A stretch of 64,000 bases of DNA from Isoetes taiwanensis (taxonomy: Eukaryota; Streptophyta; Lycopodiopsida; Isoetales; Isoetaceae), in NCBI GenBank assembly GCA_021234155.1, contig JAJEKV010000100.1, forward strand, positions 842,116-906,115. Reading direction: 5' to 3'. The notes under the pieces are model-generated. The model did not search any database. It saw only the letters and a program-made list of their open reading frames with translations, and was not told where the DNA came from. Positions within the stretch are counted from its first letter, which is position 1. Each line of letters starts with the position of its first letter. The translations under genes were made by a program, and so were the position numbers. Shown one piece after another: positions 33,338 through 44,212 of this stretch.

Positions 33338-35113
33338 CACAAAGGATCAGGGCACATCTAATTGGAATAAGAGGACTTGGAGTTGGTCCTAAGAAAAAAC
33401 CTTCTACTAGTAATGGAGGTTGCAAGAAAGTGCCAGTAGAAGTATACAATGCAATGGCTAGATGTGCAGAAGCAGCTATAATTCGTGAGGAGTAATTAAC
33501 TAATCGTGAGGATGATGTTGTTGATTTGGATAATGAAGTCATTAACCTTGCAAATGAATCACAAGAAACCATGATGACATTGGCATAAAAGAATTCTAAT
33601 AAAAAGAGGAGAGCGGAGGACAAGGCTGAAGGTGGAGGACCTTTAGTGAGATTGTTGAGACGTACACGAAGAAATGCAGCTGATAGAGCTTTAAGAAAAT
33701 GGTTTTACACATGCGCAATTCCGTATAATGCTACAAATAACAAGTGGTACAAGATGGCATTGAAGGAAATCACAAAGGCAGGTGAAGGATATGTCCCGCT
33801 ACGTTACAATGACTTGAGAGGATCATATCTAACGAAGGAGTATAAAGCACTTCAGGTAATTAGTTCACTAATTTGTTCTTTCATAAGTTTGCTTGATGTA
33901 GTCGTTTTGATTTTTGATGTTTATCTTGTGCTACTGGGTAGGAAACATTGAAGCCACTTCAAAAGGCATGGCCAAAGTATGGAGTTTCAGTATGCAGTGA
34001 TGGATGGTCTGACACTAAAAAAAGGCCAATCATAAATTTTATGGCATCTTCTTGCATGGGAACGGTATTTCTAAATCTGTGGATACTAGCGGGATAAAAA
34101 AAACTGGTGATTATTTGTATTTGGAGATCAAGAAAGTAATAGAAGAGATTGGGTCTGAAAACGTTGCTCAGGTATGCACGAACATGTTTTTCTTCTTTGA
34201 AATTTTTGATTTTTTGTATTATTTCTGATTTATTGATTATTTTGCACTTGTACCTTCCCAATAAATTCTGATTTTTGTCTTTCCAATTATGCGTGTTGAT
34301 GATTTCTGATCTTTAATGATTATATTGTATTTCATAGGTGATCATGGACAATGCATCCAATGTTGTTAAGGCAGGAGAAATGATTGAGAGGGACTATCCA
34401 AAAATATTTTTCATAAGGTGTGCTTGTCATTGTTTGGATTTGCTCTTTGAAGACATAGGACAATCAGATTGGGTGCAACCTGTAATTCGAGATGCTGAAA
34501 AGATTGTTACTTTCCTTACATGCAAAGAGTCTGGAATTTCTCCATTTGCTAAGTTTTGCAAGAAGTCAATGGTAAGGCCTGCAAACACAAGATTTGCTTA
34601 CAGTTTATCGTCTTGAGTCAAATTTCAAGTAAAGAATTTGAAAGTGCTTTGTTGCGCATGGTCATGAGTCATGAATGGAAGAAATGGAAGCATTCTAAAT
34701 CTCCTAAAGGTCAGATTGTATACGATATTAAGAAGTGATGCATTCTTCAGGAATGCCAAAGAGATTTGCTATGTCGTTGCTCCTATTTTGAAAATGCTCA
34801 GGGCTGTAGATAGAGAAGGTCCTACAATGGGATTGGTTTATGAGCTGATGGACACAATGAATGAAGCATTAAGGTCTATGAAAAAGGATATTCAAGAGTG
34901 GAAGATTGATGCTATAGAGAAGCTGATTATGTTGGAGGATGATGAGGGTGCGTGGAGTGGTATGTGGTCCATGTTGCATTCGCCATTACATGCTGTGGGC
35001 CTCTTGTTGCATCCACTATATAGAGATGAAAAGCATGAAGATAGATTGGATGATGACGAAATAATGCAAGGATGGAGAACATTCCTGTCGACGTATGATT
35101 CATTTATAAGAAA

Positions 35114-35268
35114 TTTGTCTTCTATTTCAGATTTGTTTTATATTTCAGATTTGTTCTCTATTTCAGATTTGTTTTCTATTTCAGATTATGTTTTAAAGCA
35201 CTTTGTTTTCTATTTCAGATTTGTTTTATATTTCAGATTTGTTTTCTATTTTAACTTGTTTATTTTTA
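35114..35268 (+). repeat. Tandem acceptor-like repeats in hAT intron
   Basis: Repeated unit TTCTATTTCAGATTTGTT (with TA/CT variants) occurs about six times, ending at a normal-looking acceptor TTTATTTTTAG before the next coding block. The counterpart in the right arm is about 36040-36190. Confidence 0.7.
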
Positions 35269-35437
35269 GGTACTGTAATGGTGATGAAGATCTTGAAGAT
35301 AGATTAACCCAACAACTCCAGAAGTTCCGCAATCCTTCGCATGAATTAAGTAGCTTGTCCCCTAGCTCTTCAGATGCATTACGAAGGCATAATATGTTGA
35401 AGGCAATGCTTATGGTAGTAGTCTTCCTGATTTAAAG

Positions 35438-35845
35438 CACTAATAAGGGAAACACACGAAGAAGAGGTTAAGGAGGAAAGGGATGGGGAAGAAAGTTCAG
35501 AGCTAGAAACATCTTCTGAACATAGTGACAATGATGAGGATGATTGTCCAGAATCTGCTGACAATGTCGAAGAAGACATTGGCCTTATTGTGGAGCTTTA
35601 GTATTTAGAAGCATTTGGGAAATTCTGAAATTTCTAGATGTTTGACATGTTTGTAATCTCTTTAAACTTCCAAGACTTTAACACATGTTTGTAGTCTCTT
35701 ATATTTCTGAAATCTTTGGATCTTTTTCATGTTTATGAGCTCTTTAAAATTCTGAAATTCTGAATATATGAAGTATTTTTTGTATATGCTTAATAGCAGA
35801 TGCAAACAAGACGTTTGCACATTTGATGCAAACGTTTGCAACCTT
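35438..35845. other. Spacer between inverted hAT arms
   Basis: About 410 bp that forms the loop of the inverted repeat. The left part encodes the acidic C-terminal tail of the left copy (to 35601), and the rest is AT-rich. Confidence 0.65.
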
Positions 35846-38196
35846 CTTTAAATCAGGAAGACTACTACCATAAGAATCCCACCACGAGACTGCCTTCAAC
35901 ATATTATGCCTTCGTAATGCACCTGAAGAGCTAGTGGACAAGCTACTTAATTCATGCGAAGGATTGCGGAACTTCTGGAGTTGTTGGGTTAGTCTATCTT
36001 CAAGATCTTCATCACCATTACAGTACCTAAAAATAAAGAAGTTAAAATAGAAAACAAATCTGAAATATAAAACAAATCTGAAATAGAAAACAAAGTGCTT
36101 TAAAACATAATCTGAAATAGAAAACAAATCTGAAATAGAGAACAAATCTGAAATATAAAACAAATCTGAAATAGAAGACAAATTTCTTATAAATGAATCA
36201 TACGTCGACAGGAATGTTCTCCATCCTTGCATTATTTTGTCATCATCCAATATATCTTCATCCTTTTCATCTCTATATAGTGGATGCAACAAGAGGCCCA
36301 CAGCATGCAAATGGCGAATGCAACATGGACCACCTACCACTCCACGCACCCTCATCATCCTCCAACATAATCAGCTTCTCTATAGCATCAATCTTCCACT
36401 CTTGAATATCCTTTTTCATAGACCTTAATGCTTCATTCATTGTGTCCATCAACTCATAAACCAATCCCATTGTAGCACCTTCTCTATCTACAGCCCTGAG
36501 CATTTTCAAAATAGGAGAAACAACATAGAAAATCTCTTTGGCATTCCTGAAGAATGCATCACTTCTTATAATATCGTATACAATCTGACCTTTAGGAGAT
36601 TTAGAATGCTTCCATTTCTTCCATTCAGGACTCATGACCATGCGCAGCAAAGCGCTTTCAAAATCTTCACTTGAAATTTAACTCAAGACGATAAACATGT
36701 AGCAAATCTTATCTTTGTAGGCTTTACCATTGACTTCTTGCAAAACTTAGTAAATAGAGAAATTCCAGACTCCTTGAGTGTAAGGAAAGTAACAATCTTT
36801 TCAGCATCTCGAATTACAGGTTGCACCCAATCTAATTGTCCTATGTCTTCAAAGAGCAAATCCAAACAATGACAAGCACACCTTATGAAAAATATTTTTG
36901 GATAGTCCCTCTCAATCATTTCTCCTGCCTTAACAGCATTGGATGCATTGTCCATGATCACCTATGAAATACAATATAATCATTAAAAATCAGAAATCAT
37001 CAACATGCATAATTGGAAAGACAAAAATCAGAATTTATTGGGAAGGTACAAATGCAAAATAATCAATAAATAAAAAATAATACAAAAAATCAGAAATTTC
37101 AAAGAAGAAAAACATGTTCCTGCATACCTGAGCAACGTTTTCAGGCCCAATCTCTTCTATTACTTTCTTGACTTTCAAATACAAATAATCACCAGTTTTT
37201 TTTATCCCGCTAGTGTCCACAGATTTAGAAATACCGTTCCCATGCAAGAAGATGCCATAAAATTTATGATTGGCCTTTTCCTAGTGTCGGACCATCCATC
37301 ACTGCATACTGAAACTCCATACTTTGGCCATGCCTTTTGAAGTGGCTTCAATGTTTCCTACACAGTAGCACAAGATAAACATAAAAAATCAAAACGACTA
37401 CATCAAGCAAACTTATGAAAGAACAAATTAGTGAACTAATTACCTGAAGTTCTTTATACTCCTTCGTTAGATGTGATCCTCTCAAGTCATTATAACTTAG
37501 CGGGACATATCCTTCACTTGCCTTTGTGATTTCCTTCAATGCCATCTTGTACCACTTGTTATTTGTAGCATTATACGGAATTGCGCATGCGTAAAACCAT
37601 TTTCTTAAAGCTCTATCAGCTGCATTTCTTCGTGTATGTCTCAACAATCTCACTAAAGGTCCTCCACCTTCAGCCTTGTCCTCCGCTCTCCTCTTTTTAT
37701 TAGAATTCTTTTATGCCAATGTCATCATGGTTTCTTGTGATTCATTTGCAAGGTTAATGACTTCATTCTCCAACTCAACAACATCATCCTCACGATTAGT
37801 TAATTGCTCCTCACGAATTACAGCTGCTTCTGCACATCCAGCCATTGCATTGTATACTTCTACTGGCACTTTCTTGCAACCTCCATTACTAGTAGAAGTT
37901 TTTTTCTTAGGACCAACTCCAAGTCCTCTTATTCCAATTAGATGTGCCATGATTCTTTGTGGAATTGATGAGTATGGATGATCACAATACTTGCATTTCA
38001 CCAGAAATACTCCTCTACCAAGCTTTTTCCCAACAATGACATCATTCCATTCTGGCCCCTTCCTTCCCATCTCATCTAAAAGGGAATAGAAAAAGGCAGG
38101 AAAAAGGAGAAGGGGAGGGGGTGACAGAGAAGGGTTTGAAGCGCCAAGGATTTGAAGTGATAGGATTTGTTTTAAGAACAATGCAAATTGTTTCAA
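35744..38196 (-). pseudogene. hAT transposase pseudogene, right copy
   Basis: Same domain order as the left copy, on the minus strand: MGRKGPEWNDVIVGKKLGRG, CKYCDHPYSS (BED finger), GGCKKVPVEVYNAM, ALRKWFYACAIPYNATNNKW, IMDNASNAVKAGEMIERDYP, CACHCLDLLFEDIG, and near the end SWWDSYGSSLPDLKKVA, the conserved hAT C-terminal start. TAA at 37711-37713 is shared with the left arm. A frame break near 36690 is also shared. A separate 1-bp insertion lies near 36310. Text after LPDLKKVA is not hAT-like, so the true C-terminus is missing. Confidence 0.78.
35846..38077 (-). mobile_element. hAT element, right arm of large inverted repeat
   Basis: Reverse-complement partner of 33206-35437. The two 3' ends face each other (tail to tail). 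Within the block 36683-36961 the encoded 92 residues differ from the left copy at roughly ten positions, so the copies are clearly diverged. Confidence 0.8.
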
Positions 38197-38199
38197 GAA

Positions 38200-39639
38200 T
38201 TTGAATTTGTTTCAAATAAATCTATTTCCTGCATCTATTTCAAGATTCATTACAAATCTGTCAGCAAAATGAATTTGCTTGCTGCAGTTGCCGAAGCCCA
38301 AATCCACCAAATACAGTCGCGGGTGCTTCCGAATGAAGAAGCACCAAATAAAACTGGTGACATAGCCAAATTCGGCATCTAAAACTCCATAATACAATCT
38401 GCATGATTCCGAAATAAAAAAGTTCATTAAACTTCTTTTAGAATAAAAAAGCTTCAAATAAGGCTTTTTTTATGTGAAGGCTTTGATTCAAATTTTGTGG
38501 ATGGCTTAGAATCAATAGAAAGACACGGAACCATCCTTAAACTAGCAAGAGAAATGCAGCAGCCTACATACCTTTTAATATGCAGCTGCTGCATCTGCCC
38601 AAAATCTTGCTCAAAATTCGAGCCTCGAAGAAACTTTTTTCAAATTTTAAGAGTGAGAGAAAAACTGAGAAAAAATTTGTGTATTAATGCACGCGAGTGT
38701 TTGTACATGGGTAGATTTTGTTGCAGACACGGATGTGTAGACGGAGAGAGTGCAATGATTCAAAAAGTTGAAAGAAAAAGCTTAGTTTCAATAAACTATT
38801 TTAAGGTTGAAAGGAAACTAAATATAGTTTTAGAGAAAACTGAATATAGTTTCTTCTAAAACTTTATATAGTTTCTAGATTGAAACTACAGTTAGTTTTT
38901 TTTTTTCTTGAAGGAATAACCCCAATCGAGCATAGATAAAGTGATCGATAGTGAAGGGTCACTTTAATAGCTCGAGGATTTGAAGACTATATTTATAGTA
39001 CACTCATTTTTTTTGTAGAACTTCCAACTTTGACATAAATGTGCCATAATTTCAAATGGCCACAATACCAAGTTGATGCTAAGTTTTGGAGACAAATATT
39101 TGTTAAAGATAAAGATGACATGGTATATCTTCCAAAAAACGTGAACTAGAAATATGTGAAACACATACCTAAGGTGATTATTAAAACTCCATGGTGTTTG
39201 ACAAGACTAAAATTGAAAAGAGGTCTAAATTTGCGCCAAGTGCCCAGTGTGGTATTTGGCAACTTATAATCAAAGGTGAACCAAAGGTGTTGAGCTCTAC
39301 TTTAGCAAGTTCCATCCAGATTTATCTTAGTATTCTGCTCATAAGTTAGTCAAACGCATAGATCTTGCCTTCATTAATGTCAAAAAGTTAAACCCACGCT
39401 ATTATAGGGTTCATACAATATATGGTATTCTCAAACCATCTGTTTTAACATTGTGAAGGGAAAATGTCACATGCCAAGTGGAAATGACACGTATAAGAAG
39501 CAAGACTTCCAAGTTTTCACTACCATCTCAATGGGGAATCATGTCTTAAATACTCATAAGGCAAATATCAAGTCTGTTATATTTTGGATTTTCAACCAAA
39601 AAAAGTCCAAGTTACTATGCATATACTCCATTATCACAT
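38200..39639. other. Intergenic, no supported gene
   Basis: Repeated motifs TATAGTTT and AAACTA occur near 38800-38900. No gene or known element is recognised. Confidence 0.5.
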
Positions 39640-41330
39640 AAAGAATAGAATAGAATAGAATAGGATTTTTATCGTCCACGGAGACTAATTGGCCTATGGG
39701 ACCCAAACAGGAGGCGCAGCAAGCGTATTACTGTCTAGATTAAAAAACCCCCTCCCGTCCTAAAGGGTTGTTTGGGGGAAAAACTGTGACAGGAATAGGT
39801 TTGCTGTCAAACTGTACAAATACAAATATAGACTAAAATATGAACATGTATCAAGTAAGTGAGGACCGAGCTGATCTTGGTGATCCATGATCTCTTGAAT
39901 GTATGAGCGCAACCTCCGTACCGAGCTCGTGCTCAGCATCTCATGTAGGGGTTGGTCGAGACGGACCAGCTCAGCATAGCGTATCCGAATGTCATCATAT
40001 GCCAGACAACTCTGAAGGGTGTGGCATTCGTCTTCCACAGGTCCAACCTAGCAGCGTTGACAAAGCCTCTCCTGACGTAGTTCGCCAACCCATCTCCTTG
40101 TCTCAATCTAGAGATGATGTGCACATGTGCGGATAGAGGCAATGGATCTGCGCTTTTTCATGGGTAGATGAGTGCGCAGGTAGCATTGCGGGCCCGGCTC
40201 CAACATGGAATTTATGTGGCGGTGATAATGTGTCGTCTTGACCTGTTCAAGTGTGCTGGCATCCCATAATTTACTGAGGAAGCATGCGTCAAGGTACTGT
40301 CTGAGGCTGCGGCGATCTGCCTCCGTGTGTACTTGGATGCACCTGTGCTCCTACACGTTCCATCTGGCCAGCCACTGAGCTCTCTTTTCCCGCAGGCAGG
40401 CTTTTAGGCATTGAGGCCCCATTGCCACAGTGTAAGCAAGGTTAGGGAGACGAGCATCGTCCATGCTGACCACCTCCTGGAGGGTAAAAGCATGTTAGGG
40501 TGTACCTTAAAAAGTATTATTTAGTGACCAAAAAAGTACCTAAAAATGTACCCAGGACTGGGTACTGGGTACCTGTATAATATCTCAATAAAAGGTACAT
40601 TCTAGAACTTTTATATATATTTTGGTCTCCAGTAGCATTATCTTTATCTTAACTTTGAATATTAATGCGTCCTTGACTTTTATTTTGGATTTTTGTACTA
40701 GTTTTAATGAAAATAAAAATGAGAAAGTACCCAGTTCTGAAGTACCTAGTGTATGTACTTTTGCAGGTTCCAAAAGTGGTACACCCTAACATGCTTTTAC
40801 CCTGGAAGTAGACGATATGTCTATCAAGGGCTCCCCTTTGAAGAGGCAAGTAACCTGTTTCCTGCAGCAGTATCTGGTATGGGACTGTGGACTTCACCCC
40901 CAGGGCCCTTGCCAAGAAAGCTTTCTGCATCTACTTCAAGTCATTCCAAGTGGCGAGAGAAATCACTGGGCCCCAGACCTCGACCCATACAAAAGCACAG
41001 GTTCTACTAGCACCTTGAATAGGTGCGATTGGTGAGTCCAATCATACAGCTCTGCCTTGTGACTATTGTTCTCCATTGCATAGAGTGCCTTTCAACCTGC
41101 TGCGGCTCGCAGCCAGATGGAATCGTCCCAGTTCATAGCCGACGGGAATTCCACCCCCAAATATTTGTAAGCGGGCACCACTTCGACATGTTGGCCACGA
41201 TAAGTGAGGATTGGAGGCCGTGGCTGGCGTGCGGACGATACCAGAACCACCTTGATTTTGGCTAAGTTGACACACATAAATGCAACTTTCATTTTTAATG
41301 GTAGGATTCATACCATTAGAAAACATAGAA
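39640..41330 (-). mobile_element. LINE 3' half (copy 2) with TATTC tail
   Basis: Minus-strand non-LTR element. RT C-terminal text at 41290-41000 (YRGQHVEVVPAYKYLGVEFP, LVEPVLLYG). At 40930-40820 it reads QKAFLARALGVKSTVPYQIL and LLQETGYLPLQRGALDRHIV. At 40040-39900 it reads CHTLQSCLAYDDIRIRYAEL and VRRLRSYIQEIMDHQ. The 3' untranslated part ends in (TATTC)n, seen as AATAGAATAGAATAG at 39641-39663 on the plus strand. It has frameshifts and is 5'-truncated. A MITE-like element splits it at 40482-40802. Confidence 0.72.
40482..40802. mobile_element. MITE-like element with 25-bp terminal inverted repeats
   Basis: Ends GGGTAAAAGCATGTTAGGGT (left) and its exact reverse complement (right), 25 bp perfect. 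The 321-bp insert interrupts the LINE text that is continuous at 8110-8130. Flanks give TGGA on both sides (40478-40481 and 40803-40806). Alternatively an 8-bp CCTGGARG duplication is possible if the TIR starts at GTAAAAGC, which would suggest hAT mobilisation. It is AT-rich inside, with GTACCCAG repeats and no coding capacity. Confidence 0.8.
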
Positions 41331-41960
41331 TCTTAGTGTCAGAAGTATCTCTCCAGCTAAGAATTCTAGCATAATCAGTAAGCCTAAGTAGCCAGTAAAT
41401 AAGCCTAATCCCTTTTTTCTTAAGATTTAAGGTGTTAAGATAATTCTTAGAATATGATCCCTGCCTCCGACTCATCGGTCTACATAAAGAAGGAAGAAAT
41501 GCCCAAATGGGATCTTATCACTCCACCATCTCTACTGTCTCTACTGTGATGGAATCTTTTTTAACAACTAATCCTGTGCAATTAGGCGAGAATGCAATTA
41601 GCCGAGAGCATTGTACCTGATAGACATGATGGTCATGCAGATGATGGATATTATAATTCGCAATTCGTGCTTCGAGTTCAAGTAAAGACAGGTAAAGCAA
41701 AGCATACAAAATGATGAAAAAACTTCCCTATCTATATCCCATTTCGATACAGGTCCTTTCAATGGACAATCATGTTGCAGATATAAAGATTTATCACACT
41801 TAAAATGCCTAGTAAAATCTGGACTTTTAAGATTGCTATCCCCCCATTTGCCACAAATAGTATCAGCTGCCACTACTTGACTAGCTAGACTATATCACCT
41901 TCGTATATAATTTTGACATTATATTCAATTCTTTATTCTTTCATGCAAATGTATTGCAGA
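41331..41960. other. Intergenic, no supported gene
   Basis: No domain or repeat was recognised apart from the possible left target-site duplication of the L1-like element near 41956-41967. Confidence 0.45.
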
Positions 41961-42013
41961 CAACCAGCTCTTGATCTTTTAGGGTTCAGTTCTAAAAGTA
42001 AACAAATACAAAC

Positions 42014-44212
42014 GTGTGGAACTATAACTATGTGCGGCCCATCACCTTATTGTCATCCGTATATAAGATCTTCGCCAAGGCTTTTGCAGAGCGGGTAAAG
42101 GACATCTTGGCAGAGTCCATCTCAACAACCCAGTCAGGTTTTCTTCCAAAACGGTGCATTTTGAATAATGTTGCTGCTGCTTACGAGGGAATTTATTGGG
42201 CACGTAGGCAAAACCTTCCAGTTGTATACCTTAAGCTTGATTTTGCAAAAGCTTATGACAGTGTCAGATGGGAATTCATGCGTCGTTGTATGATAAGATT
42301 GGGATTTGGGGAACAATTCACATTAGATATTATGAAGCTGCATATCTCTGCTCGGGCGACTGTCCTGTTCCATGGTGAGCCGTCACATGCCTTTTCACTC
42401 GGTCGTGGTATTCGTCAGGGATGCCCTTTAGCACCATTGCTTTTCACAATTGTTGCAGAGGCTTTGTCACAGTTATTCACCATTGCAACGACAGAGGGAC
42501 TTCTCCATGGTCTTGCAATGGAGGACGGCACCCAAGAGGTTTGCAATCAATATGCAGACGACACGTTCCTCTTCCTAGTCGCTAATGATGAGAATCTTGT
42601 TGCTGCCAAAATGCTTTTAGACACTTTTTCACTGGCTTCCGGTGTTCTTGTGGGGTGGCAGAAGTGTAAAGCTTTGTGGACATTGGATAATCCGTCTCCG
42701 ACATGTGTTCACGATTATCCATGGAAATTACTTGCGCATGGACAGGCCATCAAGTTGTTGGGGATTCCAGTTGGCATCCATGTTACTATGGGAGCTGCAT
42801 GGGAGGAGATCATTAGGGGTTTGGAGAAGCACTTATTCTGGTGGTCCACTGCTAAGTTGTCTCTTGCAGGTCGCATTACAGTGGCCAAGTCAGTCCTTAG
42901 TAGTACCCATGTTTATATGGCATCCTTACTGCTAGCACCACAGATCAAAGTGCGTGAGCTCATTGCAATAGTTCGGAACTTTATTTGGGCAGGTACTGAG
43001 GAAGGTGCTGTGGTCAAGGTGGCTTGGTCGAAGTGCATCCTTCCAAAATGGGCAGGTGGTCTGGGTATGATGGACTTCTTACTGCAGAGCAAAGTGCTTA
43101 TTTCAAAGTTCATTTGGAGACTCCTAAATGGTGAGGATGACTCTCCTGGTTCACGCCTTCTTAGACAAGCTCTTGGTCACTGTATCCCTCTAGGCAAGAA
43201 GGGTGTCAAACCAGTCCTACCTTGGGGTTTATTTCAGACTCTGCAGCCTTTTCCAAGTGCTTCTCCATTTTTGCGTGGCTTGTTGGCAGCATGGGAGGCA
43301 GTCAGACATCTTTTCTGGCCATGCCCCTCTATCCACACCCTATTGGAGACTCCATGGTGGTGGGCACCACTACCTCCAGACCCCTCAGCACCTCCATTGG
43401 CAGCCTCAGTTCATCCCCTTACACAGAGAAGGTGGGTTCTTGCAGGTGTTGTCTATATTCAAGCATTGTATGAGGAGGGCCGCCTACTATCTTGGCCTGA
43501 ATTTCAGACAAAGTTCCTGCTCTCTCGTTGGGATGTATCTCTATGGGAGAAGGTCGCAGAAAATTTGCCTCTCATAGTGCAAGTTGGTGCTGCTGAAAGG
43601 GTACCATAGGACTGTCATAAAAATATTCACAAAGGCAAGCAATTTGTCAGATCAGTATATCGCCTTCTTTTAGCACCACAACCCCTCCAGTTGCCAGATG
43701 GGTGGCACCTACATGTTCCACAGCCCACTTTGTGTCGTACATGGCGATGGCTTTGGGATAGGTTGCTCCACCCTAAAGTCTCTGTACTATGGTGGCAGGT
43801 TATCCACAGGTGCCTGCGGGTTAATGCCTTTCGACATCGCTATGATCCTCGCATATCTGCAGTATGCCCGCTCTGCCTCTCGGACGTTGAGACTCTTGAG
43901 CATTGTCTCTTTGATTGTCCTGAGGTTCAACCGGCGTGGTCCTGGCTACAAGGTTTGTTTAACAGTACATTGGACTGCCGATGCATCCTTTTGGCGTCCT
44001 ATCCCAATGCATGGCCTCCAGCTAAACAAAGGGCATTTCATCTTGGTTCCGGTTGGCTCCTATGGTCGATATGGGAGCGTCGCAGACACCACATCTTTCA
44101 GAGCATTTATTCATCTGCACACAGTGTTATTACAGTGGCCCAGAAAAAGATATTGACAGCCTACGAGTGTTCTTCCCTTGACTCAGAACTGGTGGAACGC
44201 ATCTGGATTTAG
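42014..44212 (+). pseudogene. L1-like LINE reverse transcriptase, one in-frame stop
   Basis: Non-LTR retrotransposon ORF2 without its endonuclease. RT blocks: RPITLLSSVYKIFAKAFAER, YLKLDFAKAYDSVRWEFM (motif A Asp), GRGIRQGCPLAPLLFTIVAE (motif B) and NQYADDTFLFL (catalytic YADD at 42551-42562). A thumb region and then the zf-RVT domain follow, with TWRWLWDRLLHPKVSVLWWQ and CPLCLSDVETLEHCLFDCPE. A single TAG at 43607-43609 interrupts the frame, which otherwise continues to 44212. Upstream of about 42000 the text stops, so the element is 5'-truncated. GCAGACAAC.AG occurs at about 41957 and again at 44408 and 44453, which may mark a target-site duplication. Confidence 0.85.

Larger units (their letters stand above)
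33206..35437 (+). mobile_element. hAT element, left arm of large inverted repeat
   Basis: About 2.2 kb that matches 35846-38077 in reverse complement over its whole length, with scattered substitutions and small indels. It carries a hAT-type transposase reading frame on the plus strand. Arm limits are where similarity begins (AGATG at 33206) and ends (AAAG at 35437). No target-site duplication or terminal inverted repeat was found for a single element. Confidence 0.8.
33216..35601 (+). pseudogene. hAT transposase (BED finger, DUF659) pseudogene, left copy
   Basis: Cut-and-paste transposase remnants in order: GPEWDHVIVGKKLSRGVFLV with CKYC (BED zinc finger), GGCKKVPVEVYNAM, a linker, then SDGWSDTKKRPIINFM and IMDNASNVVKAGEMIERDYP plus CACHCLDLLFEDIG (DUF659 and RNase H-like core), MGLVYELMDTMNEALRSMKK, and YRDEKHEDRLDDDEI. 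Lesions include TAA at 33493-33495 (CAA in the other arm), TAA at 33586-33588 (also in the other arm), a 2-bp loss near 34730 and about 14 bp lost near 35405. The hAT C-terminal dimerisation segment is lost, and an acidic tail ends at 35601. Confidence 0.78.

Noticed and set aside
33312-33623. Antisense open frames in the hAT arms (for example 33312-33623 and 37676-37981)
   Set aside because: They are mirror shadows of the transposase coding strand and appear in both arms only because the arms are copies.
40753-41265. Plus-strand open frames in the LINE fragment
   Set aside because: Shadows of the minus-strand LINE coding text.
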